This document shows positions 48,511 to 60,691 of a stretch of DNA of 64,000 bases, piece after piece. The notes under the pieces were generated by a model. It was not told the DNA's origin and ran no database searches. It was given only the letters and a program-made list of their open reading frames with translations. The stretch spans positions 122,841,001 to 122,905,000 of the forward strand of contig CM075673.1 of the NCBI GenBank assembly GCA_037962975.1, written 5' to 3'. A program made the position numbers and the translations under genes. Position 1 is the stretch's first letter; every line of letters begins with the position of its first letter. The DNA comes from Clitoria ternatea. Its lineage: Eukaryota; Streptophyta; Magnoliopsida; Fabales; Fabaceae.

Positions 48511-50200
48511 TGGCAGCTTCTCAGAGTAATCAATTAATCGCAGAAGGGTCCTCCATCAACAGACCCCAACCTTCTTTGGTGAAGACTATCCATATTGGAA
48601 GGATAGAATAGAAATGTTTATAAAATCCACTCAATACAGTCTATGGGCAGTCTTCGTTAATGGCGATCATGGCCCTCCTATAAATAGCGAAGGTCAACCT
48701 AAATCAGAAAGTGAATGAAGCTCTGATGAAATCAAAAAGATAGAGATCAATGCCAAAGCTAGATTTCTTCTTACCCATGTTCTTAGTAAATCTGAGTACA
48801 ATAAGGTATTCAATTATAAAACACCTAAAGAAGTTTGTGATGCTATTCAATGCAAATACAAAGGAACATCAAATGTCAAGAGATCCAAGAAGATATTGCT
48901 TACCAAACAGTATGATAACTTCAAAATGGAGGAACATGAGTCAGTAGATCAAATGTTTGGAAGATTCCAAACCCTACTAAATAGGCTAGAAGGTCTTGGA
49001 ACCACTCATTCTATAGAAGATATAAATGTCTAGCTTCTCGGATGCTTTCCTAAAAGGTTTGATGCAAAATGCTCTGCTCTGGAAGAAGCTAAGGATCTAA
49101 GCACCTTTTCTTTGGATGAGTTGCTTGGAGTTCTCAGGGTTTATGAGCTGAAGCTGAAACAGAAGGAAAACAACAAATCCTCTTCTACCAAAAGCATTTC
49201 CTTAAAGTCTAATAAGTTAAGAAAAGGTAAGGCTCTGAAAGCTGAGGTATCTTCTAATTCTGAACCAGACTCTGATGAATTAGACGATGACACTAATGAA
49301 GAATTGGCGCTTATAAACAAAAGATTCGATAAATTGCTGAGAAAGAATAAGTTTAGACCAAAAATGTTCCAGAAGAAAGACTACAAAGGTAAAAGTCAAT
49401 TTAAGTTTAAAGCTGACAAATCTACTTTAGAATGTTTTAATTGCAGAAAACCAAGTTACATAAAAGCAGAGTGTCCTCTTCTGAATAAAGATAAAAAGGA
49501 TAGAAGGGAAAAAAGGAAGTTTCCTAAGAAACAAAAAGGTCTGATCACATGGGATGATGAAGGATCATCCAATTTGGAAGAGTCTGATGAAGAAAATGAG
49601 TCAACTCAAATCTGTCTCATGGCAAGTAAGGAATCAGACTCAGAAGAGAGCCTCAGCGACTCAGACTCCAAAGAAGTAAGTTGCTTTGAACTCAAACAAA
49701 ATTATGAATTGTTATTCAATGATTTCTCTAAACTATTAAAAAGTTTTAAGAAACTGAAACTGAAGCATGTTGACATGATCACTGATTTTGAAAATCAAAT
49801 TTCTATGTTAAAAAGGAAAGAGTGTGTTACAAATGTCTTAAAAAAATTGAAAGAAAACAAAGAAATACATCTTGAAGAATTGAGCAAACTCAAAAGAAAA
49901 CACCACTTTAAAAATAGATTTTGAAAAATCTAAGATTTGCTGCAACTCTCAAGATAAGGAAATTATTAAGTTAAAGAATGTTGTCAACTCTCTTACCTCA
50001 GATCTAAGCAAGTTTCTAAATAGTACTAAAAACTTGGATGCTTTGTTAGGAACATCAAAAGGAAATCAAAAAGGTCTAGGTCTGGGATATGTGGAAAAGA
50101 AAGATATTTCCAAACCAAAAACTTTTAAGTATCTTTCAACTTTGTTAGGGTTTTTCATTATTGTTACTTCATCCGTTACTTATGATTTACTCTTCAAGCC
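48511..50200 (+). pseudogene. Sirevirus-like gag of the non-autonomous element
   Basis: Starts ATGGCAGCTTCTCAG at 48511. N-terminal helical gag domain (YWKDRIEMFIKSTQYSLW, YDNFKMEEHESVDQMFGRF), then Lys/Ser-rich and acidic linkers, a zinc knuckle (about 49430-49475) and a C-terminal coiled coil. Two stops are visible: TGA near 48717 and TAG near 49031, both explained by C-to-T. A frame change near 49910 precedes the last coiled-coil part, which runs to about 50100. In the knuckle CFNCRKPSYIKAEC the usual Gly-His is Ser-Tyr, so zinc binding is probably lost. Confidence 0.85.
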
Positions 50201-50423
50201 TCGGTGATGTCCTCTCTCTTTTATTGATTCCAAAAGGGGGAGTAGCTTAGTAGAGAAGTCTTTTGTGAAGTAGGGTAATGGTCTAGTATGATACATGTTG
50301 TATACAATATTTTGATTAATGAAAAATCATTTCATTCCTATTATGATCTCTTGATTCAATGATACTTTGTTTTCTCTGAATTACAGACTTCACTTATGAA
50401 AAGACTTGATGTTTGTTATCAAC

Positions 50424-50437
50424 AAATAAGCGGAGAT
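50424..50437 (+). other. Polypurine tract of the gag-only element
   Basis: AAATAAGCGGAGAT directly before TGTTGAGAAAA. It has one C where the outer element has G. Confidence 0.8.
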
Positions 50438-51731
50438 TGTTGAGAAAAAAGTCTGGCTGAAAATATATTTTTAAGTCCCTTAGGACCAGACCCCAGACTT
50501 TATATTCCTGAATTTGTTTATACCGTTCATCAAGTATTTTCACTAAAAGAATAAAGTCTATAATGTTTATAACGTTTTTCTGTGTACATAAGTAATTCCA
50601 GGATATGAATATTAGGATATAAAAACAAAGGGGGAGCATCAATGTTTTAAAAGTCTGGTAGAACAACAAAAGTCTAATGGAAGCATTCTGATCGAAGAAC
50701 TTTCTTTCAACGTTCATAAATTCTATTTTGGTGATGCTTTGGGAGTAATACTCTTATCATATTTGCATGTTTATCACCAAAGAATATAAAGAACAAGATC
50801 AAAATAAGCAACAACTGTCAGCGTACCTACTTCTACACATTCTGATCACAATTAGAGATTTTGTTAGAACATCTCAGAAAGCAACTTATCGCTCAAGCAA
50901 GGATTAGTTTACGAATGGTTTGTGCATGGAAATGCATGAAAAGCTATTTCCGTGAAAATGATAAAGAAATGAACCAGACCTCTCTCAAGCCTAATTCATC
51001 TTCAAGGTCTAGTAGCTTAAGGCAAAATACCTTCAAAGGATTTTCAACGTCTATATATCCTTTCAAGAAGCAGTAACGGTCATATCCTCGAGCCTCTATA
51101 AATACCAAGGAAGACTGAACATCAATGACGCAAGAGAAAATAGAGAGAATTTCCTCAAGCTATTATTCAATCTCGTCCAAGTTCTAAAGTTCTCTTGTTC
51201 ATTTATTTCTTGTAAGACAAAGACCCTTATTGTTTTTTGTTCTACCTCTAGCAGACTTTGGTCTTATGTCAAAAACCTAGTGTTCAAACTCAAATTATTT
51301 ATCACCTGTACACTAAGTTCTGAAAATTTCTTTTCATTCATTCAATTTGTAAAAGTCTGGTGTGTTACTAGAACAAGTTTGTGTGGGAAACATTGTGGCT
51401 TGAAGAGGCTTTCGAAAGAATACTTGGGTTGAGTCAGGAGTGGCTTGTTGAAAGAATACTTGGGTTAAGGAAGAAGTGGCTAGAATCAAGAATACTTGTG
51501 GCACAGGTCTGGTGCTGTTATTGTAAAGGAGATTTTACAATAATGGAAATCCTTCAAGTTAGAAGGGACTAGACGTAGCTTCTGTGTTGGAAGTGAACCA
51601 GTATAAATTGTTTGTGTTTATCTCTCTCCTTTGTTACTTACTTGATTACTCATTTTATTTGGTTCAACTTTCTGCGAGAAAGAGTCTAAGACTTATTCAA
51701 CCTCTCTTCTAAGTCTGACTCTGAACCATCA
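50438..51731 (+). repeat. 3' LTR of the gag-only element
   Basis: Starts TGTTGAGAAAAAAG and ends GAACCATCA. TATA box TATAAATA is at 51097-51104. It carries the same AGAATACTTGG short repeats at 51413-51505. Confidence 0.9.
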
Positions 51732-52139
51732 CTTTATTTTTTCACCTTGTACATTCTGGTGTGTTGCCAGAATATATTTGTGTTGGGAAACCCTTGTGGC
51801 CTGAAGAGGCTTTTGAAAGAATACTTGGGTTTGTAGCCAGGAGTGGCTAGTGTCAAGAATACTTAGGTTTAAGTCAGAAGTGGCTGGAGTCAAGAATACT
51901 ATTGCACTGGGCTGGTGTAATATTGTAAAGGCATTTTACAATAGTAAAAAATCCTTCGGTCTGAAGGGACTGGACGTAGCTTGAGTTGGAAGTGAACCAA
52001 GATAAATTCCGTTGTGTGATTTTCTACTCCTTACTCTAGTCTGTTGAATTAATTTCTGCTTGAGCGGTCTATACTTTTTTAAAAAAAAGAGTTTAAGACT
52101 TATTCAACTACCCCTTCTCAGTCTAACTCTGTACCATCA
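51732..52139 (+). repeat. 3' LTR of the Sirevirus-like element, right part
   Basis: Continues the 46231-47150 piece and aligns with the 5' LTR fragment 10085-10475. It ends TACCATCA at 52139, where host DNA begins. Confidence 0.85.
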
Positions 52140-53175
52140 ATAAGTATGTAATTTTAATGATTAATATATATATATATATATTAATTGTGATTATAATGAT
52201 TATTGAGCTTGTAAATCATTTAGTGAAGGATTATTTTAACTTGATAGAAGGTTTCAAGTTTGAGTCTAGAATGCAATTACTTACAATTTGATAAAGTTAT
52301 GTTAAAATTGAAAGAATTTAATCACTAAATGTAGTTTCACCTAACTCTAATTTGGGTAAGACATGACTGAAATCCAATATTTTTTTACTGATTATTTGTA
52401 CTAATTGGTAAATAAAATTATAGTTGATGACAATTGTTTTTAGTAAACATTTTAATTTAAATCAATTATAAAAGAATCTTAGTTTCTTCAACTTATCCAT
52501 TTCCTCACTTTTTAGAGGAATAAAAACCTTCCTTCAATTTTTGCTACTTTGAGATTTAATCTAGCAGTAAACAAGGATCCAGGATGGCTATGTTCAGTCT
52601 AATAGTTAATCAAAATTTGATGTGATTTAGAAGTAAATCATCTCCAGAAATTTTAGCGATAATCCTTCTCACACAGGTTTGCCCGAGTTATATTCACATG
52701 AAAGTTTCAGGTTTCTGCATCCATTCATGTACACCAATTTACAGCTTTTGTATCACAAAATTGTCACTCTAACGAAGACTGGCTAGCTATTATTCAGTGT
52801 GTTGGCAGCATCAGTTTCTGTTTTGCTCATCACCAAATCTCCCATGTAATGAGTCACCTGTACATCTTAGCAGTTTCAAGCTCGAGTGCTGCAACAATAG
52901 CCAAAAAAAGAAAGAGGGGGAGGGAAAAAGTAACCTTATAAAATGTTATAACCACTAAATTTAAACATCCCTGACTCTAATAATAACAACAAATTTCTAC
53001 AAGTTCCACGGTGTCCAACCAAGTCCAAGAATATAAAACAATTCTAGGGAGTAAATTTTATCCCAAATAATGAAGCCATAGTCCTGAATGCTGTGCAAAT
53101 TGTGTGTATCTTTTATGATAAGCACAAAGGGTAAATCCATCATATTATCACTAGAAGCACATAATAACTCTGCTG
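52140..53175. other. Host flank and 3' untranslated region of the PHL gene
   Basis: AT-rich sequence with a TA microsatellite (about 52165-52182). The 3' UTR of the minus-strand PHL gene should occupy the upper part (roughly 52900-53175). I saw no clear polyadenylation signal and no other gene. Confidence 0.5.
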
Positions 53176-56100
53176 TCATGAACTCTTCACCCGTTTTGCG
53201 GGTGGTGCAAAAGTCTGATCATCCACTGCCTTATGTTCACTGATAACTTGAGCTTCATCGGGCATTTTCTTTGTTCTTACATCCTGAGAAATTTCTTCAC
53301 CTATGTCTTTCAGAATACAACTGTTTCTTCCAAATTTGTCATGATCCTCAATTGAGGTTTCTACTGGCGGCAAAGGAACAATCGTGTCTGATAGTGCAGC
53401 AGAAGGCTCGCCCGAAGGAGAGGAGGAACCCTTAGCCTTGCCATCGCCCATCTCTCTCTGCTTCTCAAACATCATCTGAAGACGCTTTCCTTGATTTTCA
53501 ATTTGAATCTGCAACTTCCTTTGAATCTGCTTAACAGTTACAAATATCAGAATATACTGAAAACTTGAAAGTTCCTCTCTTCCTACCAAAGAAAGAAAGA
53601 GAACACAAACAAAACACCCCCTTTGGATTACATAACAGACACGGTGACACTCAAGTACCAATAAATTACCTCAAGCTGTTCATGAAGCCGCTTCTGGAGC
53701 TCCATCTGCAAGCGTAATGCTTCAGTGATCCCTTTACTCCTGCAACCAGATCCAAAGTACATTTCTGAGATTACTGTTCATTTCAGTACAAAAGAGTATT
53801 GTGGAAGAAGTGTTTATACGAGTATGTTCCACAAAGATTAGAACCTGTACGAATCATCTAATAACACAAACAGAATAGTAAGAATCATGGCAATATTGAA
53901 AATCAAACCTGTATGAGTCATCTAACAACTATTACCAATCTATTTTAGCTTTTATACACAAAGATTAGAACAATTTTACATTGAGTGTAGAACATTCTGC
54001 TCTCCTTGATGCATGCAACAAGAGCAAATGATGCACACCAGAAAAAAGTGCTCAGTCAACAAAAGTTGATGTAATAGTTTAATTTGTACACGCAACACAC
54101 ACAAACACATAGAGAGGGAGGGAGAGAGAACTCACGTTTTCAAGTCTATAGATTTCATTTCATCTATTGGAGCCGCCTTTTTCTCAGAAGTTCCTGCAGG
54201 CAGAAGAACCAACTCACATCCTTACTCATTTTTTGACCAGAAGGAAAAGGAATTTTGGTGTGCTTATAATATTGTGACCCAAAAGGAATGTTGTTATTGA
54301 AATAAAAGGACTTAAGAGAGTAGGGGAAACATGGAATAGCACACTTTCCATTGGTTTGGATGAGATAGAGAATTGAAAATGAATTGAACTTTAAAAATAT
54401 GAGAAAATTTCAAGAGAAGAAAATTGAACTTTTGTTTCTCGACTTTTTTTTCTTCCTTACTTCCATTTTCATTTCCCCTAAATAGTTGAGAGAACTTTCC
54501 AATTTTTAAAATGTACTTTCCATCCAATTTTCATTCTCTTAATCCAAAAAAAAAGGGTAAGGAAGTATGAAGAACAATAAATACAAATAAAGTATTAAAA
54601 GAACATGTTTCTTGAAATCTGGGTACATGAACAATAGAACTCGCAAATACACTTTAGCACACCTTCAGATGACTCCGGTTTGTATCTAGCAGTTCTATAC
54701 TTCTGAAATCACAAAAAATTGTGAAAAACATTAGATTAGAAATTCACACTGAACACACTAGCTATTTACTTTAAGAGGATAAAATCACAAATGTACCTGT
54801 AAGTGACTTTTTACATGATAGATGGTGAGGCCTTCAACTTTCATTAGATTCAAGACACCCTTTGGAGTAGCCTCTGCAATGTCAGCTTTATGAGATGATG
54901 ACAATAAACATTCCATGGGGAAGGTAAAAAATTAGGAGATTAGGGAGAGAAAAAATACTCTCGCTACCACCAAGCTGATTGACTGCTTCCACAAAAGCCT
55001 CGTGAAGTTCAGGAGTCCAACGCATTCTAGGCTTAGTCTGCGGTGCAGTTGGTCCCGAATTACAGAGACCATTAACTTCTCCAGATGGTATTTGCTGCTG
55101 TTGAGAAACCTGAATTGCCTGCATCAAAAGAGTAGGATATGTTTCTGCAACTTGTGCAATAAAAACAAGTAAATAAGAGAAACTATTGACAAAAAGTTTA
55201 AGTGCATGATAAAAGTATATTTAAACTGTTAAGAACCACAAATACAGCATAAAAGAGAAGGGGTAACAAACTATATACACCAATTCACACACACATCAAG
55301 ATAAACATTGAAATAGAACTGAGCACCTAAATGCACCAATATGGTTACAACCTATGAAGCCGTAATACTCCAAAAATAACAAAGTATTAGTGTTGTACCT
55401 GTATCCAATACTAATATGTGTACAACACTCCTCTATATGTATCCAACAAGTATCCTCCAATATTTATTTTTTAATTTATTTTAGTTGGTGATACTTTTGG
55501 GACACAGCTCCAACACTTGGAATAGAACTAAAATTACATACAAATCTATCTTTTTATATGTATCCTTAAAGCTATATTAATAGTAGGCAATCATAGAGTT
55601 AAGACTTCCTTTGAATGGGACTAATGATGCTTCTAACATGGGTTGGGGGGGACCTTGTACCATGTTTATAAGGGAATGATACAGTTAATCGAAATATGTA
55701 ACAATTTTACAAGTATTACTTTGATCTTCAACCATTGATATGGTTATATATTAATGAGAAATAATTAGTGTATCTTAATAAATATTATGCATTTACATGG
55801 AGTATATGTCTATGTTTTAAATTCATGTTAACATATCTATACACCGTATCATAAAATTTGAAGAATTTCCTGTATCTCCATACCCATGTCATATCATATC
55901 ATACCCATGTTGTATCAAAGTATCTGGCCTTCATATTCACAGCCCTCTCCACGCAGAAAGGTAAATGAATGGGGAACTTGGACAATGAAAACTGCATGGA
56001 TTTCTTTACAAGTATCTCTATAGTTACGGAGATTTATACACATCATTAGATCACTTGTCATTAGAAGTTTAGAAGAAGATTCACTTAATTTCCATAGTTT

Positions 56101-56792
56101 CATACGCATCAGTAACTAGTTTCATTTCATGAATGAAAATCATGACTCTTAGACTACAAAGAGGTGTCAAAAAAGAGATGTTGCTTGTGTTCTAGTAAAT
56201 TCAGAGGTAAGAATAGAATTATTCAAAATCAGCTAAAAAAACATACCTTTGGTTCTGGTTCTGCTACATTGTCATCAGCAAGAAGCTGATTCCAATTCGG
56301 GTGTAGAGAATCATCAATTGACATTAACTGATCAACCCACTCCCCAAAATCAGATTTTTTGACGATGTCATCATTTATGTAACAACCAGTGTTTTCCAGC
56401 TGATCATGCTGAACAGAAACATTTTCAGGATAACTAAGAATATCCTGAAATGGATCTGGAACCCAGGAAATATCGTCACTTTCTTGAGGGAGAGAAATGA
56501 TTGCAGTTGAATGTGTCTCAAAAGATACATTGTCACCTAATGTCTGAGAAACAAGAGGGGGATCATGATATTGCCTATCTTGCTGTGTAACAGAGGAAAA
56601 AGGGACTCCATCAGGAAGTTCAGCAGTTGATGGAACCATCTTTCCAGCACTTATGACTGAATTTGATGACATGGCAGACAGTGAAACGGAATTCGCATTC
56701 AGATCTCTGACTGGTGAAAGCTGAAAACAATCAGGGGGTTTCATATACTTGTTTTCCAGGGGAGTGGGAAGAACACGGGAAGATGAAGACAT
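53176..56792 (-). CDS. PHL1-like: MYB-CC transcription factor, PHR1-LIKE (PHL1-like), seven coding exons
   Basis: Predicted exons (minus strand): 56792-56247, 55118-54959, 54873-54797, 54702-54663, 54193-54136, 53739-53670, 53526-53176. All junctions are GT-AG and join in frame to 433 residues. An acidic N-terminal region contains [13 protein letters not shown]. The MYB domain carries [20 protein letters not shown], then ATPKGVL and [20 protein letters not shown]. The coiled-coil (MYB-CC) domain has [20 protein letters not shown] and LQMMFEKQ. The basic tail ends PPAKRVKSS. Family members are nuclear, bind GNATATNC sites and activate phosphate-starvation genes under control of SPX proteins. 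I chose ATG 56792 because the ATG at 56843 lies upstream of a good acceptor (AAATCAG|GACAGG) and would be intronic; it remains an alternative. PHL1 rather than PHR1 is inferred from the coiled coil and C-terminus. Confidence 0.9.
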
Positions 56793-57940
56793 GACTCTTG
56801 AGGCTCCCAAGTGAATCAGCTTCGCCTGTCCTGATTTAAACATAAAAACAAATTGTATGTCAGCTAGTCAATCACTAATAACAAATTATCTTTCCCAGCA
56901 ATCAGACAAGATATACAGGAAACCAGCAAGCTATTTTTTTTTTTTCAATTACTGCTCAAGAGTCAAGAATATAAGTTTGCTGTTCCTCCGATAACTAAAT
57001 AGCCCAAGTCATAGAAGCACTACAAAACCTATATAAGTACTGTGATATGGTTCTCCAAGTCCAGCACCCAAAACATCACAATCTTGATAGATATTATTCA
57101 AAGAATGTCAAATGATTTTAAGCAAAATAATGTTTCAGAATAAGCTAGCCAATACAAACTCAAAAAAAAAAAAAATGCAATTGGAATTGCAACATCAACA
57201 ACTTACATGGGGTACAAAGGGAAATCTGTAGCACCTTCACACAATATGTACATCGAGTTAAGCCTTGAAGCTTATTCTTGAAATCAAATTAATTACTACG
57301 AGTTAAATAAAATTGCAAAGAAGATGACATAAGAAGCTTAACACACAGCAGAAGTCAGTCTACAACCCTTAACAAAATAGAAAGCAGATTAACTAGTAAT
57401 CAAACAGTATAATTAACAACTAAGGCACTCATGAACACAAATATGTGGGTGGAAATTGTGAGTTAATTGATATTGAAACCAAAGGCACTAAAAGACCAAT
57501 CTAGAAAATACCAATATCCAGTTCTAGCAGAAGGGAGGCATGGGGAAGAAGAGAAACTAAACATTGACAAGTGTCACACTCTGAACTACCACAAATTAAA
57601 GAAGAGGAACCCACCAAGCAAGATGCCTCTTCTACTGAGTAAAACCCATTGAGGCCACCCAATTCAGATCAAAAACACAATTCCAGACAAAAATTAAAAA
57701 GCAAAAAAATTGCAAAATTTAACATGGGTTACGTAAGTGTAAGATATGAAATCTCAAATTAATAATCTTATCTTATTCGAAAACACAACCAAGAAGTGGA
57801 TTGTGGGTAACAGAACTTACCAATAAAATGATGATTAAGATTACAAAGGAATTGAGAGAAAACAGAAAGAGAATCTAAAAGGGGTGGAGGGTATGAGAGA
57901 GAAGAAGAGAATTTGTAATGCAGACGTATATGGGTTTGTC
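56793..57940 (-). other. 5' untranslated exon(s) and intron of the PHL gene
   Basis: A donor TATTG|GTAAGTTC at 57822/57821 and the acceptor AAATCAG|GACAGG (exon from 56830) suggest a non-coding first exon ending at 57822 and an intron of about 1 kb. The exon sequence upstream of the donor is CT-rich on the minus strand, as plant leaders often are. A second possible donor, CCCAT|GTAAGTTG near 57209, may mark an extra exon. Its joins did not give a sensible frame. No clear TATA box was found. Confidence 0.5.
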
Positions 57941-59092
57941 GTGTTTAACTAAAACAGACAACCTTGTATTGGAAGAACCCATACTTAGGTCCGTCCTAGG
58001 CTTTTTTTTTTTTTCTTGATTCATTTTCATGATTGATTGGTAGTGAGGCGAAAAAGCTATCCTGGCTCACACGTGTGGGCCATGTTGATTCTGGGCCGTC
58101 AGATTGGTGTGATGATGTTGGTCGCTACTTGCCAATGACAAGTTGTTGACTTTGACAACGAAAGGAAATAAATTAATGAGATGAAAAAATTTAGACAGAG
58201 AGAGTTAGAGAAATAAAGTAAAGTGCATTTTGGCTGCTGAAGCTTACCAAAGGCTGCGAATGAATGGAATTATTGGTGTGAGTGAGTGTGAAGTCCAAAA
58301 TAGTCAATCTTTGTCACTTTCTAATTCCTTTTGGCAAGTTCTTGATGCCACTTTCTTTAGTCCTACTTGCTTTGTGGGAAATCCATGGGGCTAGGCTCTC
58401 AATCTCATCACCACTCTACCACCAAACCTTTTTTCCATCTTACTGTATAATTGAACAGTTTAAATGTTGTGGTTTTACAAAATTAGAAAGTAATGAAATC
58501 TTTTTAAAATACCATATTTAAATTGCCTAACTCATATAGTCTTAAAATCAATTCTAGAAACTAATGATTTTTTTGAAAAAAAAATACCATATATAGTCTT
58601 TAAATTGTCAAAGTGTAAATGTTTTAAGATGTAAAAATGGTGTTAATCTTTTTAGTTTGATTTACCTTATCCAAACTAAACTAAATAAGGTATATTTAAA
58701 AAGGAAAAAACAAACTTACATTGTTTTCTACCTCTAAAAATAGTGCAAGTTTTCTCATTAATTGACGAATATAAATAAGAAATGGTAAAGATGGAAATGA
58801 GTCAAGCGAGGTCAGGCCTAAGCCTAACTTACTTCTAATTGAGTTTGACCTACTTTTAATTGTCAAACCCTGAGTCTGGCCTATTAGTTTGTCAAAGATT
58901 TTTTTACGACCTGAAGGTCTGTTTACAATTAGGCTTTCAAAATGTCAACAACCACCTAAAAAATCTATCAAACTACATAAGTTGACGAACCTATCACTGT
59001 AAATGGGCTTATCATTATTAACAGGTCTATCACTATAAAAATATTATTATAACTATAATATTAATTTATAGGCTAAATATACCATTTGGTCC
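57941..59092. other. Upstream region of the PHL gene and AT-rich spacer
   Basis: Holds the presumed PHL promoter. At 58800-58960 there is a stretch with AGGCCTAAGCCTAACTTACTT and GGCCTATTAGTTTGTCAAAG that looks like a fragment of a dispersed repeat, class not determined. No gene is seen. Confidence 0.45.
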
Positions 59093-59360
59093 TGTGGCGC
59101 CCTAAATCCGTTATTCGATATTATGGATATTGACTTCTAATTAGTAAAAAGTAGGGAAATTTTTCCACGTTTATTTCGACTCTTAATTAAGGCACACCAC
59201 AATTCAAATCTTATAATAACTACCCTAGATCTAATTAGAAACTTACTCATATGTGAAGATATAAGCATGTGAAAGTTAAATAAGTACCCGATTGACTTCA
59301 TCAACATATAAGATTGTCATGCACTAATTCCTCTATTACTCATATTGAACATTAATCATT
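59093..59360 (-). repeat. Truncated family-A-like LTR end
   Basis: The plus strand starts TGTGGCGCCCTAAATCCG, closely like the reverse complement of the end of copy A2 (TGTGGCGCCCCTTAG). Further in, CTCATATGTGAAGATATAAG parallels CTCATATATGAAGATATGAG in the A1 end. About 270 bp remain, then pol sequence begins directly. Confidence 0.65.
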
Positions 59361-60691
59361 CAAATTCAAGGTACATACCCATAGTGAGATATCAAGAGGT
59401 CTCAAGGTACCAGAAGGTCTCTGATGCTCTACCTTCACCTTCTGACATACAAGGCATGAAACCACATAAATAACAATACTCTGTTTCATCCTAGGCCACC
59501 AAAAATTCTTCTTCACATCTTGGTACATCTTAGTTGCACCAGGGTGTATACTGAAGATGCTCTTGTGAGCCTCCTCAAGCACAATGCTCCTCAAGTCACC
59601 GAAGAAAGGTACATATACTCGGCCTTTCACACGCCATATGCCATCATCACCTTCTACAAGGAATAAGTTCTTCCCACCTTCCTAAGAACTCCTCATCTCA
59701 TCCAGATACTCATCATCTACTTGCTTCCTTTTCACCAGATCAAGGAATTCATTGCACACCTTCAAGGTAGCAAAACACATCTTCTTTGTAGATTCAATCT
59801 CTGTCCTAACATTCAAATTGCGAAACTCCTCAATCAATTAGAGTTCTTTGACCATTATGGCCGACACATGCAAAGATTTTCTACTAAGAGCATCCGCAAC
59901 CACATTAGCCTTTCCAGGATGATACTTCAACTCAAAATCATAATCCTTCAAGAACTTCATCCATCTCCTTTGACGCATGTTCAACTCTTTTTGATCAAAG
60001 AGGTATTTTAAGCTTTTGTGATCACTAAAGACCACAAACCTCGAACCATAGAGATAATGGCGCCAAATCTTCTAGACAAACACAATTTCCGCCAACTCTA
60101 AGTCATGAGTAGGATAATTAACTTCATGTGGTCTTAGTTGACGTGAAGCATAGGCAATCACACGCTCCTTCTGCATCAAAACACATCCAAGACCATGCTT
60201 GGAAGCATACAATACACCATAAAGTCTTCCTGCAAGTTAGGCAACACCAGTACAGGTGCAGAAGTGAGTCTTATCTTCAACTCTTCGAAACTCTTCTCAC
60301 ACTCAACATTCCACACAAACGGTTGGTTCTTCCTGGTCAACTTCGTCAAAGGCCTAGCAAGACGAGAGAATCCTTCAATGAAGCTGTGATAGTATCTGAC
60401 AAGACCAAGGAAACTTCTAATCTCAGTAACGGTCGTAGGCCTAGACCATACCATAACCGCCTCAACCTTAGAGGGATCAACCAAAACACCTTCTGCAGAT
60501 ACCACATGCCCAAGAAATTGGACACTCTCCAGCCAAAATTCATATTTAGAGAGTTTAGCATAAAGCTGTTTCTCCCTAAGTATACTCAGCACCAATCTCA
60601 AGATGTCATCAATGAATACTACCACAAACCGATCAGGGTAATCATGGAAGATACAGTTCATGTAGTCCATGAACATAGCTGGAGCATTAAT
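59361..60691 (-). pseudogene. Tekay-type pol fragment: RT, RNase H, integrase zinc region
   Basis: Minus-strand pieces: RT with VVVFIDDIL (about 60630-60605), followed by a short deletion just after FIDDIL, then [12 protein letters not shown] and [22 protein letters not shown]. RNase H follows with [22 protein letters not shown]. The integrase N-terminus has HPGATKMYQDVKKNFWWPRM and CLVCQKVK. The 3' rest of the integrase is missing at the joint with the LTR end (about 59360), and the 5' part is cut by the LTR at 60692. Adjacency to the A-like LTR end suggests this is the coding region that belongs to family A. Confidence 0.8.

Larger units (their letters stand above)
47151..51731 (+). mobile_element. 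Non-autonomous gag-only Sirevirus derivative
   Basis: LTRs 47151-48448 and 50438-51731 (1298 and 1294 bp, roughly 94% alike by eye) flank only 1989 bp of internal sequence: PBS, gag and a short 3' part with polypurine tract. Flanking CATTA (47146-47150) and CTTTA (51732-51736) look like a 5-bp target duplication with one change. Protease, integrase, RT, RNase H and env-like frame are absent, so any movement would need a helper. Confidence 0.9.
10017..52139 (+). mobile_element. Sirevirus-like Ty1/copia element, host of the nested insertions
   Basis: Parts found in order: 5' LTR fragment 10017-10475, PBS 10478-10489, gag 36095-36922 and 40978-41460, RT/RNase H 41465-42896, env-like frame 43206-45930, polypurine tract 46219-46230, and 3' LTR 46231-47150 plus 51732-52139. 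Both LTR pieces end in TACCATCA. Three insertions split it: 10513-36094, 36923-40977 and 47151-51731. Protease and integrase are missing through a deletion. The first ~920 bp of the 5' LTR were lost at the joint with the gypsy remnant at 10016/10017, so no target duplication can be found. Confidence 0.85.

Noticed and set aside
56793..56843. Upstream ATG (56843) as the PHL start
   Set aside because: It lies just before a strong acceptor (AAATCAG|GACAGG) and would be in the 5' UTR intron; kept only as an alternative.
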